DNA from: Candidatus Levyibacteriota bacterium
GTDB lineage: Bacteria > Patescibacteriota > Microgenomatia > Levybacterales > UBA12049
NCBI GenBank assembly: GCA_030651475.1
Contig: JAUSEW010000027.1
Location: forward strand, 1 to 41,552
Length of the DNA stretch: 41,552 nt
Direction of reading: 5' to 3'
Part shown: positions 16,403 through 24,845 of the stretch, in pieces
Numbering within the stretch: the first letter of the stretch is position 1
How the letters are laid out: every line of letters starts with the position of its first letter
Notes under the pieces: generated by a model
The model's database searches: none
The model's input: the letters and a program-made list of their open reading frames with translations, nothing else
What the model was told of the DNA's origin: nothing
Position numbers and translations under genes: made by a program

Positions 16403-17193
16403 GCAAAGTTTCTGCGATTGTAATAGTAAAAAACGGAGAGAATTTAATTAAAGATTGTCTGAATTCAGTTGCGTTTTGTGATGAAGTTATCGTGGTTGAT
16501 TCAGGTTCCAATGACAAAACTTTGGATATAGCAAAAAATATGGGCGCAAAAGTTTACATACTGGAATCCGATAATTTTTCAACTCTTAGAAATTTTGGTT
16601 TAGAAAAAGCAGCTGGCGAATGGGTGCTGTATGTAGATGTAGATGAAAGAGTAAGTTCTGCTTTGCAGGAGAGTATCAAGTATCAGATGCTAAACATTAA
16701 AAAGGAGTTTAGCGCATTTAGAATTAAAAGAAAGAATTTCTATCTGGGAAGCTATGAGTGGCCGTTTATTGAAAAGATAGAAAGACTTTTCAGAAAAGAT
16801 AAATTGAAAAGATGGGAAGGTAAGCTTCATGAAAGTCCTATTTTTGATGGCGAAGTTGGAATATTGGATGGATTTTTATTGCATTATTCGCATAGGGATC
16901 TTACGTCTATGCTTGATAAAACCATTAAATGGTCGGAAGTTGAAGCGCAACTGCGATTAACTGCTAATCATCCCAAGATGTCGTGGTGGAGATTTCCGCG
17001 CGTTATGTTAACCGCATTTTTTGACTCCTATATTAGACAAGGAGGTTGGAAAGCGGGAACTGTGGGGATTATAGAAAGCATATATCAATCCTTTAGCATC
17101 TTTATTACATACGCAAGATTGTGGGAAATGCAAAACAAGATAAAAAATCATCCGTTCGACAAGCTCAGGACAAAAGTTGAAAATGAGAAATAA
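16399..17193 (+). CDS. GT2 glycosyltransferase, WaaE/KdtX-like
   Basis: A 264-residue GT-A enzyme, paralogous to 14568 and 37451. Motifs: VDSGSND (33-39), VDVDER (79-84; D80 and D82 as ligands) and KLHES (142-146). The start is firm: GGGGAG at 16384-16389 lies nine bases before the ATG, one of the few good Shine-Dalgarno sites in the window. After the conserved end (ARLWEMQN) the protein carries a tail containing FDKLRT, encoded by TTCGACAAGCTCAGGAC at 17155-17171. This looks like a short dispersed repeat captured by the gene. A weak heptamer array lies at 16674-16701 in the same position as in the paralogues. Confidence 0.83.
   Translation: MSKVSAIVIVKNGENLIKDCLNSVAFCDEVIVVDSGSNDKTLDIAKNMGAKVYILESDNFSTLRNFGLEKAAGEWVLYVDVDERVSSALQESIKYQMLNIKKEFSAFRIKRKNFYLGSYEWPFIEKIERLFRKDKLKRWEGKLHESPIFDGEVGILDGFLLHYSHRDLTSMLDKTIKWSEVEAQLRLTANHPKMSWWRFPRVMLTAFFDSYIRQGGWKAGTVGIIESIYQSFSIFITYARLWEMQNKIKNHPFDKLRTKVENEK
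16674..16701 (+). repeat. Decayed in-gene heptamer array
   Basis: Units TATCAAG, TATCAGA, TGCTAAA and CATTAAA in seven-base register. Only the first two are close copies, so alone this would be weak. It is listed because it occupies the same position, after the DER motif, as the arrays at 14845 and 37747. Confidence 0.45.
17154..17173 (+). repeat. Short GC-richer repeat fragment encoding FDKLRT
   Basis: TTCGACAAGCTCAGGAC lies at the 3' end of a GT2 gene, downstream of the conserved domain. The base composition differs from the gene and the encoded tail is absent from the paralogues. I take it as a captured dispersed repeat; only one copy is seen in this window. Confidence 0.5.
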
Positions 17194-19525
17194 AATCAAA
17201 AAATTCCTATTAGTATCTTGGCCAATACTATTTATTCTCGGAGTATGGCTTATTTTCGCATCGCCTTATTTTCTTAAAAGCAAAGCTCCCTATGCATCTA
17301 CATATCAAATGAATAATTTTGCTCCGTGGAGCGCATACGAAAAATTTTGGGGGCCGGTTAAGAATGGAGCAATGCCTGATGTTATTACGCAAATATATCC
17401 GTGGAAACATTTAGCTGTAGAGGCTTGGAAAAGTAAGCAAATTCCTCTTTGGAATCCGTATAGTTTTGCCGGAACGCCTCTTTTGGCAAATTACCAATCC
17501 GGTGCATTTTCACCTTTTAATCTATTATTTTTTATTCTTCCCTTTGTTGACGCATGGAGTATTTTTGTGTTACTACAGCCTCTTTTGGCCGGAATATTTA
17601 TGTATTTCTTGGCAAGAACATTGTATAGAAGTAAATTTGCCAGCATTATCTCCTCCATCTCTTTTATGTTTTGCGGATTTTTGACTACATGGATGGGTTA
17701 CGCAACATTGGGATACGCAATATTATTCTTACCCCTTGCTATATTTGGTATAGAAAAATATTATCAAACAAACAAGACTGGATTTCTCCTATTATTTTCG
17801 TTAACCATACCTTTGTCTTTTTTTAGCGGGCATTTTCAGATAAGCCTATACTTTCTTCTCTTTGTTTTTGCATATATTCTTTATAAGTTTATATCAACAA
17901 AAAATGTACGAAGCTCATTATATCTAGGTATTTTTACGTTGTGCGGAATACTTTTATCTTTACCCCAATTATTACCATCCATAGAGTTCTACTCACAGTC
18001 TTTTAGAAGCGCTATTTTTCAGAAGGGAGAAGCAATACCTTGGGCTTATATTCCAACACTGTTAGCGCCTGACTTTTTTGGAAATCCAGTTACCCGAAAC
18101 GACTGGTATGGGCATTATGCGGAATGGAACGCATACATAGGTATTTTGCCGTTATTTCTTGCCTTATATGGCATTTCGAGCAAAAAAAAGACTCAAGTAA
18201 TTTTTTTATTCATATCCGGAACATTAACTTTGCTTTTGGCTTTCAATAGTCCTCTTTTGGATATTTTAATTAATCTTCGTATTCCAGTTCTATCTACAAG
18301 TTCTGCGAGTAGAATTGTATCTCTTTACGCTTTTGCCTTCGCATTACTTGCGGCATTCGGTTTCGACCAATTATTTTCTGACATTTCAAATAAAAAATTT
18401 AGAAAGATATTGGCTTGGATGATGAGTTTTGCCGGCATATTTGTTTTGTTGTGGATGATTATTATTTTTAGGCAGTTTATTCCGCAAGATAAAATTTTTA
18501 TAGCAAGAAGCAATCTCATACTCCCTTCTTTAATTTTCATAGCGGTTATAGGAATTATCACAGTATCTATAGCAAAAAAGAAGTTAGTAAATGTGGCCGC
18601 TTTATTATTGATAATTGTTGTGTCGTTTGATATGTTGCGATTCGCAAAGAAATGGCAGCCGTTTGATCCCAAAGATCTGGTTTTTTTGAACACTCCAACC
18701 AATATTGCATTCTCAAAAATAGCCGGGTACGAAAGGGTGGTGGGCAATTTTGGCGCAGAAGATGCTGTCTATTATCATCTGCCGTCCTTGGAAGGTTACG
18801 ACGCTTTGTACATAAAAAGGTACGGAGAATTCATAAGTTCAGTGCAGAATGGTAAGATTACAGATCTTGGTAGATCAGTTGTGGTATTTTCCAAAAGCGG
18901 AACTTATACGTCAAAAATCATAAATATTCTAAATGTAAAATATATCGCTCACAAACTAGCAGATGATAATATGGGATGGACATTCCCATTTTGGACTTAC
19001 CCAAGGGGACAATTTAAGCTTATATACAAAGATGATAAATATGAATTTTACGAAAATACAAAAGTTTTGCCTCATGCTTTCTTGGTCGGTGCATATAAAG
19101 TAGCTAAAAACCCTCAGGCAATTGTTGATATAATTTACAGCAATAACTTTAATCCGAAACAAGAGGTGGTTTTAGAAAGCGACCCCAATGTCCCCTTGTC
19201 ATTTAATAATTTTGATAATTTATCGGAGGCTAAAATTTTGGACTATAAATTAAATACAGTAAGCATCTCGACTTCATCAAAATCTACTTCTATATTATTT
19301 CTTTCAGACCCTTTTTATCCGGGATGGAGGGCTTTAGTCGATGGAGTAAATACGCCAATTTACAGAGCCAATTACGCTTTTAGAGCCATAACTCTTCCAA
19401 AAGGAAAACACAACGTAGAATTTACATATGATCCGTTGAGTTTTAGGCTGGGAGTTTACGGAGCAGTCATTGGACTTTTAACTATTATCGTACTGCAAGG
19501 ATTATTGATGAAGAAGAAGGATTAG
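17183..19525 (+). CDS. YfhO-family membrane glycosyltransferase
   Basis: A 780-residue polytopic protein. The first outer loop has D66-x3-Q-x-YPWK (YPWK 72-75), then QIPLWNPYSFAG and LLANYQSG. About twelve helices precede an outer domain with FYPGWRALVDG at about 710-720 and a C-terminal helix ending in KKKD. The acidic residue near position 35 of the other two YfhO proteins here (GD or SD) is replaced by Thr. The ATG at 17183 overlaps the previous gene by 11 bases; a TTG two codons upstream is less likely. The stop codon overlaps that of the convergent DUF5652 gene by four bases. Probable role: transfer of a polyprenyl-phosphate sugar to an outer-face glycan. Confidence 0.85.
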   Translation: MRNKIKKFLLVSWPILFILGVWLIFASPYFLKSKAPYASTYQMNNFAPWSAYEKFWGPVKNGAMPDVITQIYPWKHLAVEAWKSKQIPLWNPYSFAGTPLLANYQSGAFSPFNLLFFILPFVDAWSIFVLLQPLLAGIFMYFLARTLYRSKFASIISSISFMFCGFLTTWMGYATLGYAILFLPLAIFGIEKYYQTNKTGFLLLFSLTIPLSFFSGHFQISLYFLLFVFAYILYKFISTKNVRSSLYLGIFTLCGILLSLPQLLPSIEFYSQSFRSAIFQKGEAIPWAYIPTLLAPDFFGNPVTRNDWYGHYAEWNAYIGILPLFLALYGISSKKKTQVIFLFISGTLTLLLAFNSPLLDILINLRIPVLSTSSASRIVSLYAFAFALLAAFGFDQLFSDISNKKFRKILAWMMSFAGIFVLLWMIIIFRQFIPQDKIFIARSNLILPSLIFIAVIGIITVSIAKKKLVNVAALLLIIVVSFDMLRFAKKWQPFDPKDLVFLNTPTNIAFSKIAGYERVVGNFGAEDAVYYHLPSLEGYDALYIKRYGEFISSVQNGKITDLGRSVVVFSKSGTYTSKIINILNVKYIAHKLADDNMGWTFPFWTYPRGQFKLIYKDDKYEFYENTKVLPHAFLVGAYKVAKNPQAIVDIIYSNNFNPKQEVVLESDPNVPLSFNNFDNLSEAKILDYKLNTVSISTSSKSTSILFLSDPFYPGWRALVDGVNTPIYRANYAFRAITLPKGKHNVEFTYDPLSFRLGVYGAVIGLLTIIVLQGLLMKKKD

Positions 19526-19761
19526 GGTTTTGGCTGCCAGAATTTAAGCTCTTTAAGCTCCATTTTCTTTTTTGCGAATTTGAATAAATAGATAATTTCC
19601 AAAATGCCAAGAGTGTTAAGAACAAGGATGGCTATAAACCAATTTCTTTGATCTTGTTTTGTTGCTCTCCACAACGCCAGACCTTTCCAAACAATACCCC
19701 ATAAAACAAGAATAAAAGAAGCAATTGGAGGAACCGCCGGAAAACCTGTTAAATAATCCAT
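19522..19761 (-). CDS. Small DUF5652-like membrane protein
   Basis: A 79-residue protein with two hydrophobic helices (about 11-30 and 40-60). WKGLALWRA (25-33) and NWFIAILVLNTLGILEI (40-56) match the DUF5652 pattern as I remember it, a family seen mainly in candidate-phyla-radiation bacteria and of unknown function. I chose the ATG at 19761, six bases after a -10 box; an upstream in-frame start at 19782 lies upstream of that box. It is one of two minus-strand protein genes. It ends convergently inside the stop of the yfhO-like gene and diverges from the GT4 gene at 19825. Confidence 0.78.
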   Translation of the reverse strand: MDYLTGFPAVPPIASFILVLWGIVWKGLALWRATKQDQRNWFIAILVLNTLGILEIIYLFKFAKKKMELKELKFWQPKP

Positions 19762-19767
19762 AAAATA

Positions 19768-19796
19768 ATAGTAACATAGCAATATAGCATTTGCAA
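19768..19796 (-). promoter_or_regulatory. Leaderless promoter of the DUF5652 gene
   Basis: On the minus strand, TTGCAA (19791-19796), a 17-base spacer and TACTAT (19768-19773) with an upstream TG (extended -10). Six bases separate the -10 box from the ATG at 19761. The -35 box is palindromic and also serves the opposite promoter. Confidence 0.7.
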
Positions 19797-19818
19797 GGGG
19801 GGTTAAAATTGATAGAAT
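19791..19818 (+). promoter_or_regulatory. Leaderless promoter of the second gene train
   Basis: TTGCAA (19791-19796), a 16-base spacer and an extended -10, TGATAGAAT (TAGAAT at 19813-19818). Six bases separate it from the ATG at 19825. The same TTGCAA serves as the -35 box of the divergent DUF5652 promoter. Confidence 0.68.
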
Positions 19819-19824
19819 GGATAC

Positions 19825-20898
19825 ATGAAGATTGGGATTTTTGATCCGTACCTGGATTCATTAAGCGGAGGGGAGAAATATATGTTAACGATAGCCAAAG
19901 AGCTTTCTTCCCGCCATAAAGTTTTTATTTTTTGGAATCTTTCTGAAGAAAAAGAAATAAGAAAAAAATCTCTGGAAAAACTAGGCATAGACCTTTCTTC
20001 GGTATTTTTTTCCAAAAATATATTCTCAAAAGATACTACTTTTTTGGAACGCTTAAATTCCTCGAGGGAATATGATCTTATAATATGCTTAAGCGATGGC
20101 AGCATTCCCTTTGTGCTATCTAAATTATATCTTCATTTTCAATTTCCCGTGGAGTGGGTTAACGGAAATTCTTTATTGACAAAAATAAAACTTTTAAGGG
20201 TAAATAAAATTATCTGTAACTCTTTTTTTACAAAACAATATATAGATAAGAAATTTAATGTTGAAAGTAATGTATTATATCCGCCAATTTTTATTAAAGA
20301 TAAAAAGACCGTTAAAGAAAATATAATTTTACATGTTGGGAGATTCGGCGTAGACAAAGAAGGATCTAACTTCAAGAAACAGGATTTTATGATAGAAATG
20401 TTTAAAAAATTAATTAACCAAGGCTTAAGAGCATGGGAATTTAGATTAATAATTGGAGTAGGTAGAAAAGATGAAGGAAAATTAAATCTTTTGAAGCAGA
20501 AAGCCAAAGGTTACCCTATTTTTATTATAGATAATCCCCCAAATTCGGTTTTGTGGAAAAATTATGCAAAAGCGAAAATATATTGGCATGCTACGGGATT
20601 TGGGGAAAATTTAGAGAAATATCCTGAAAGAGCAGAGCATTTTGGAATATCAACGGTTGAGGCTATGGGGGCAGGCGTAGTGCCGGTTGTGATAAACGCG
20701 GGAGGACAAAAGGAAATTGTTGAGAACGGGAAAAATGGTTTTTTATGGGACACAAGCGAAGAATTGATTACGAAAACAGAACTTTTATCTAAAGATTTAA
20801 AATTATGGGAGACAATGTCGAAAGCGTCTGTTGAAAAGGCTAGTAAATTCAGCGGAAATAGATTTAAAGAGGAATTAGAAATGATTGTAAATAAATGA
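19825..20898 (+). CDS. GT4 glycosyltransferase, ALG11-like
   Basis: A 357-residue GT-B enzyme. The N-terminal half opens with SGGEKYM (14-20), a glycine-rich acceptor-side loop, and has CNSFFTK (131-137). The C-terminal half has VGRFG (171-175) and the GT4 E-x7-E pair in EHFGISTVEAMGAG (E271, E279) with NAGG (291-294) contacting the nucleotide sugar. The long loop around HATGFGENLEKYPERAEH resembles eukaryotic ALG11-type alpha-1,2-mannosyltransferases. It acts in the cytosol or at the inner face, probably extending a lipid-linked glycan. It is the only GT4 in the window and heads the second train; the next gene overlaps by ATGA. Confidence 0.85.
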   Translation: MKIGIFDPYLDSLSGGEKYMLTIAKELSSRHKVFIFWNLSEEKEIRKKSLEKLGIDLSSVFFSKNIFSKDTTFLERLNSSREYDLIICLSDGSIPFVLSKLYLHFQFPVEWVNGNSLLTKIKLLRVNKIICNSFFTKQYIDKKFNVESNVLYPPIFIKDKKTVKENIILHVGRFGVDKEGSNFKKQDFMIEMFKKLINQGLRAWEFRLIIGVGRKDEGKLNLLKQKAKGYPIFIIDNPPNSVLWKNYAKAKIYWHATGFGENLEKYPERAEHFGISTVEAMGAGVVPVVINAGGQKEIVENGKNGFLWDTSEELITKTELLSKDLKLWETMSKASVEKASKFSGNRFKEELEMIVNK

Positions 20899-23180
20899 AA
20901 AAGTTAATGCCTGTTGGTTTTATTTTATTAATAGTTATTGTATTTTTTTGGCAATTTTTCTTAAAAGGTTTTCTTCCTATCCCATCAGATACGATAATCG
21001 GTCTTTACCATCCGTTTCGGGATTTATATGCCAAAGATTATCCGAACGGAATTCCATTCAAAAACTTTTTAATTACAGATCCTGTTCGGCAGCAATACCC
21101 ATGGAAAGAATTAGCAATTTGGTCCGAGAAAAAGATAGAACTTCCTCTTTGGAATCCGTACAGTTTTGCAGGAACGCCACTCTTAGCGAACATGCAATCT
21201 GGCGCATTTTACCCTTTGAATATTCTATTTTTTATTTTGCCTTTTAACATAGCTTGGAGTGTTTTAATTTTCTTACAGCCTTTATTGGCTGGAGTATTTC
21301 TTTACATATATCTTAGAAACTTGAGAATGAATACGTGGGCCAGCGCCATTGGATCCATAGTCTTTGCATTTTCAGGATTCTCTACGTCTTGGCTTGAGTG
21401 GGGAACCATAGTTAATACTGCACTTTGGCTGCCTTTAATATTGCTATCCACAGACAAGATAGCATCAGGTATCAAAAATAGAAAGGTTTTTGCTTGGAGT
21501 TTGGTTTATCTATTTTCTTTGATTTTTGCTTTTTTTGCCGGTCACCTTCAAACTTTTTTTTACCTATTTATTTTTTCATCTATTTACTTTTTTGCTAAGT
21601 GGATGCAAGTTGGTTGGCAAAAAAAAATATTATTTTTATTCTTTATTCTTAATTCATTATTCATAATCTTTACTGCTGTTCAGTGGATTCCTACTCTTCG
21701 GTTTATTCTTTTGTCAACCAGAAATGTTGACCAAGTTGGTTTTAACAATCCAGGATGGTTTGTTCCCTGGCAAAATCTCATACAATTCATAGCTCCCGAT
21801 TTTTTCGGTAACCCATCCACTCTTAACTATTGGGGAATATGGAATTATGGAGAGTTTATTGCATATGTGGGCATATTGCCGTTAATAATGGCAATATTTG
21901 CTATATTTTTTCGTCATGATAGAAAGACATTGTTTTTCGGAACAGCGTTTTTTCTTTCCCTGATTTTCGCATTACCGACAATATTTGCCAAAATTCCTTT
22001 TACCCTTAATGTGCCTTTCGTTAGCACTTCTCAACCGACTCGACTTTTATTCATAACAGACTTTTCCTTAGCTATTCTTTCCGCTTTGGGATTTGATTAC
22101 TTTATTCGGTCAAAGAAAAGAGGAATGATGTATCCGTTAATTTTTATTGCCTTCATGCTATTGGGACTTTGGGTTTTTGTTTTTTTTGGAAATGAAGCTG
22201 CAAAAATTGTTTCGGCAGAAAATATATCTGTTGCCAAGCGAAATCTTCTTTTCCCAACATTAATACTGATCGTTTCTGCGACTTTATTATTTAGTCTAAT
22301 ACGGTTTCCAAAACTCCATAAACATTTCACTATAATGATATATATTATTATAGTGGCAGTTATAGCATTCGACTTACTAAGGTTTTCTTTTAAATTTACA
22401 CCTTTTACAGATAAAAATTATCTATTTCCTAACACGCGTGCTATTTCTTTTCTTCAGGAACAGAAAGGAGAATTTAGAATAATGACAACCAACTCGCAAA
22501 TTCTTCCTCCTAATTTTTCTTCCATATATAGATTGCAGAGCGTAGATGGTTATGACCCTTTATATCTGCGAAGATATGCGGAATTGATTGCCGCATCCGA
22601 AAGAAAAAAGGCAGATATCAATCCTCCATTTGGATTCAATAGAATTATTACTCCGCATAACTATGATTCAAAAATAATGGATTTACTAGGTGTTAAATAT
22701 GTCTTAAGCTTTTCAGATTTGGATTCTCCAAAGTTTAAGAAAGTTTTCCAGGAAGGTCAAACTAGGGTTTACGAAAATAAAGATTTTCTGCCAAGAGCAT
22801 TTTTTGTAGGGAAAACTATATTTTCTACAAGCAAAAATACAACAATAAAATTTATGTTTGACGATAATTTCGATCCAATAAATATGGCGATAGTTGAAGA
22901 CTCAAGCTTTCCGTATGTAAAAGGGAGGAGCGATTGGGGAATTGGCAAGGCAGAAGTTACTTATTATTCCCCAAACAAAATTATTATAGATACAGATAAC
23001 CAAAAGGAAGGATTTCTGGTTCTTGCTGATAATTTTTACCCAACATGGCACGTAAAGATTGACGCTAATGGAGATTCAATAAATACTGAACAAAAAATTT
23101 ACTTAACGAATTTTACCCTACGTGGTGTAATCGTGCCAAAAGGAAAACATACGATTTTGTTTTACGATACATTACTATGA
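20895..23180 (+). CDS. YfhO-family membrane glycosyltransferase, C-terminally truncated
   Basis: A 761-residue polytopic protein. First outer loop: SDTI (D32), D62-x3-Q-x-YPWK (YPWK 68-71), LPLWNPYSFAG and LLANMQSG. About twelve helices precede the outer domain. The end differs from the other YfhO proteins: the PGW motif reads YPTW (about 713), and the protein stops at KGKHTILFYDTLL, just where the others continue into a PxxFRLG segment and a last helix. The final membrane anchor is therefore missing. The stop overlaps the next start by four bases, so the truncation is built into the operon rather than being a frame error in mid-gene. Confidence 0.83.
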   Translation: MKKLMPVGFILLIVIVFFWQFFLKGFLPIPSDTIIGLYHPFRDLYAKDYPNGIPFKNFLITDPVRQQYPWKELAIWSEKKIELPLWNPYSFAGTPLLANMQSGAFYPLNILFFILPFNIAWSVLIFLQPLLAGVFLYIYLRNLRMNTWASAIGSIVFAFSGFSTSWLEWGTIVNTALWLPLILLSTDKIASGIKNRKVFAWSLVYLFSLIFAFFAGHLQTFFYLFIFSSIYFFAKWMQVGWQKKILFLFFILNSLFIIFTAVQWIPTLRFILLSTRNVDQVGFNNPGWFVPWQNLIQFIAPDFFGNPSTLNYWGIWNYGEFIAYVGILPLIMAIFAIFFRHDRKTLFFGTAFFLSLIFALPTIFAKIPFTLNVPFVSTSQPTRLLFITDFSLAILSALGFDYFIRSKKRGMMYPLIFIAFMLLGLWVFVFFGNEAAKIVSAENISVAKRNLLFPTLILIVSATLLFSLIRFPKLHKHFTIMIYIIIVAVIAFDLLRFSFKFTPFTDKNYLFPNTRAISFLQEQKGEFRIMTTNSQILPPNFSSIYRLQSVDGYDPLYLRRYAELIAASERKKADINPPFGFNRIITPHNYDSKIMDLLGVKYVLSFSDLDSPKFKKVFQEGQTRVYENKDFLPRAFFVGKTIFSTSKNTTIKFMFDDNFDPINMAIVEDSSFPYVKGRSDWGIGKAEVTYYSPNKIIIDTDNQKEGFLVLADNFYPTWHVKIDANGDSINTEQKIYLTNFTLRGVIVPKGKHTILFYDTLL

Positions 23181-24130
23181 ACATAAGTGTAATTATCCCG
23201 AATTATAATGGGCAAGATTTATTGAGAAAAAATTTGCCAAAGGTCTTTGAAGCGATAGATGTTTATAAAGATGGGAAAAAAGAAATTATCGTTACCGATG
23301 ATCATTCTATCGATAATTCCATTAATGTGCTTCAAGAGCTCAAGCCAGAAATGGAATCAGCGTATCCGGATATAATATTTAAAGTTATTCAAAACAATAA
23401 AAATCTTGGTTTTTCTTCAAATATTGATAGAGGAGTAGGGAATGCAGAAGGAGATATTCTAATTCTATTAAATACAGATGTAATACCGCAAAAAGATTTT
23501 CTGGAACTCCTATTAAGACATTTTTCAGATCCAAATATTTTTGCAGTAGGATGTATGGACGAAAGCAAAGAGGAGGGAAAAACCATTTTGCGGGGGAGAG
23601 GGATAGGTTCTTGGAAAAGAGGTTTTTTTGTTCATTCCCGCGGAGAAGTTGATAGGAAAAATACTCTTTGGGTGAACGGCGGAAGCGGTGCGTTTAGGAA
23701 AAGCATTTGGGGAAAACTTGGGGGATTCAATAAGCTATATAACCCTTTTTATTGGGAAGATATTGATTTGTCTTATAATGCATTAAAATCAGGATATAAA
23801 CTTATTTTCGAACCAAAAAGCATCGTTGCGCATGAACATGAAAAGGGTGTAATAAAATTACGTTATTCTAGTTTTTATATAAAGACTACTGCATATAGGA
23901 ATCAATTTATTTTCGTTTGGAAAAATATAACTGATTTTGATTTACAAATTTCGCATATCATATGGTTTCCGTATCATTTTCTCAAATCATTAATTAGGAC
24001 GGATTGGGCTTTTTTTGTTGGTTTCTTGAGAGCTTTTGTTGTATTACCAAAAATTATACAATCAAGCTTTATATCGCAAAACTATTATTCGAGGCGAGAT
24101 AAGGATGTTTTAGGAGAATTTACAGAATGA
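23177..24130 (+). CDS. GT2 glycosyltransferase, rhamnosyltransferase-like
   Basis: A 317-residue GT-A enzyme. Motifs: IPNYNG (7-12), TDDHSID (40-46), the metal-binding LNTDV (98-102), GGSGAFRK (168-175) and FYWEDIDLS (191-199). The first motif reads TDDHS rather than VDNAS, which separates it from the paralogue at 15485. The C-terminal third, with YRNQFIFVWKN and a hydrophobic stretch, probably lies on the membrane. ATGA overlaps join it to the YfhO gene before and the DPM1-like gene after. Likely task: one sugar transfer to a lipid-linked glycan; sugar unknown. Confidence 0.83.
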   Translation: MNISVIIPNYNGQDLLRKNLPKVFEAIDVYKDGKKEIIVTDDHSIDNSINVLQELKPEMESAYPDIIFKVIQNNKNLGFSSNIDRGVGNAEGDILILLNTDVIPQKDFLELLLRHFSDPNIFAVGCMDESKEEGKTILRGRGIGSWKRGFFVHSRGEVDRKNTLWVNGGSGAFRKSIWGKLGGFNKLYNPFYWEDIDLSYNALKSGYKLIFEPKSIVAHEHEKGVIKLRYSSFYIKTTAYRNQFIFVWKNITDFDLQISHIIWFPYHFLKSLIRTDWAFFVGFLRAFVVLPKIIQSSFISQNYYSRRDKDVLGEFTE

Positions 24131-24843
24131 AATTATCAATTATTATCCCTGTTTTCAATGAAGAGAAGACGATTAGTGAAGTATTAAACAAAGTTAATGA
24201 CGTTAATATTCCTGGGGTCGATAAAGAAATTATCGTTGTTGACGATGGGTCGACCGATGCGACGGCATCGGCAATTCAAACTTCAAAATTAAAAATTCAA
24301 AATTTGGAATATATAAAACATCAGAAGAATCAAGGGAAAGGTGCGGCGGTAAGAACAGGTATAAAAAATGCTACAGGCGATTACATCGTAATTCAGGATG
24401 CAGATCTTGAGTACGATCCAAAAGACATATCAAGACTAATCAAGGTTGTAGGAAATGGAAAATTAAAAGCTGTTTATGGTACAAGACTTAGGCGTTTACC
24501 TAATTTTAATAGAGACGAAAGGACTTTGGGTTTTCTGTTGCACTATTTAGGAAATAAATTTTTAAGTTTTTTAACGAGCATACTATATGGGCAATGGATT
24601 ACAGATATGGAAACAGGATATAAGCTTTTTCCTAAAGCCATAGTTGAAGATATGAAGCTTAATTCTAAAAGGTTTGATTTTGAGCCGGAAATAACAGCAA
24701 AGATCCTAAAGAAAAGGATTCGGATAATTGAGGTGCCGATCGCAACTAATCCTCGGGGATATAACGAGGGTAAAAAGCTAAATACAATTAAAGATGGTAC
24801 AATTGCACTATATACATTGCTAAAGTATAGATTTTGCGATTAA
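24127..24843 (+). CDS. GT2 dolichyl/polyprenyl-phosphate mannose synthase-like enzyme
   Basis: A 238-residue GT-A enzyme without C-terminal membrane helices. Motifs: VDDGSTD (38-44), GKGAAVRTG (70-78), QDADLEYDP (90-98; D91 and D93 as ligands), DMETGYKLF (160-168) and FDFEPE (173-178). These are the DPM1/Ppm1 family marks, so it probably makes a polyprenyl-phosphate hexose used by the GT-C enzymes. Directly downstream are three such enzymes. Residues about 49-61 are encoded by a seven-base repeat array (24273-24307) between the first two motifs. The ATG overlaps the previous stop as ATGA. Confidence 0.87.
   Translation: MKLSIIIPVFNEEKTISEVLNKVNDVNIPGVDKEIIVVDDGSTDATASAIQTSKLKIQNLEYIKHQKNQGKGAAVRTGIKNATGDYIVIQDADLEYDPKDISRLIKVVGNGKLKAVYGTRLRRLPNFNRDERTLGFLLHYLGNKFLSFLTSILYGQWITDMETGYKLFPKAIVEDMKLNSKRFDFEPEITAKILKKRIRIIEVPIATNPRGYNEGKKLNTIKDGTIALYTLLKYRFCD
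24273..24307 (+). repeat. In-gene heptamer array, AATTCAA type
   Basis: Five units in register: AATTCAA, ACTTCAA, AATTAAA, AATTCAA, AATTTGG. It encodes a Lys/Ile/Gln-rich loop in the DPM1-like GT2, between two conserved motifs. Confidence 0.75.
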
Positions 24844-24845
24844 AA

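Noticed and set aside
18325-18747. 140-residue minus-strand open frame inside the second yfhO-like gene
   Set aside because: Shadow of the sense codons of a clear membrane protein; no start signals or family motifs.
20139-20507. 122-residue minus-strand open frame inside the GT4 gene
   Set aside because: Antisense to conserved GT4 sequence with no independent evidence of coding.
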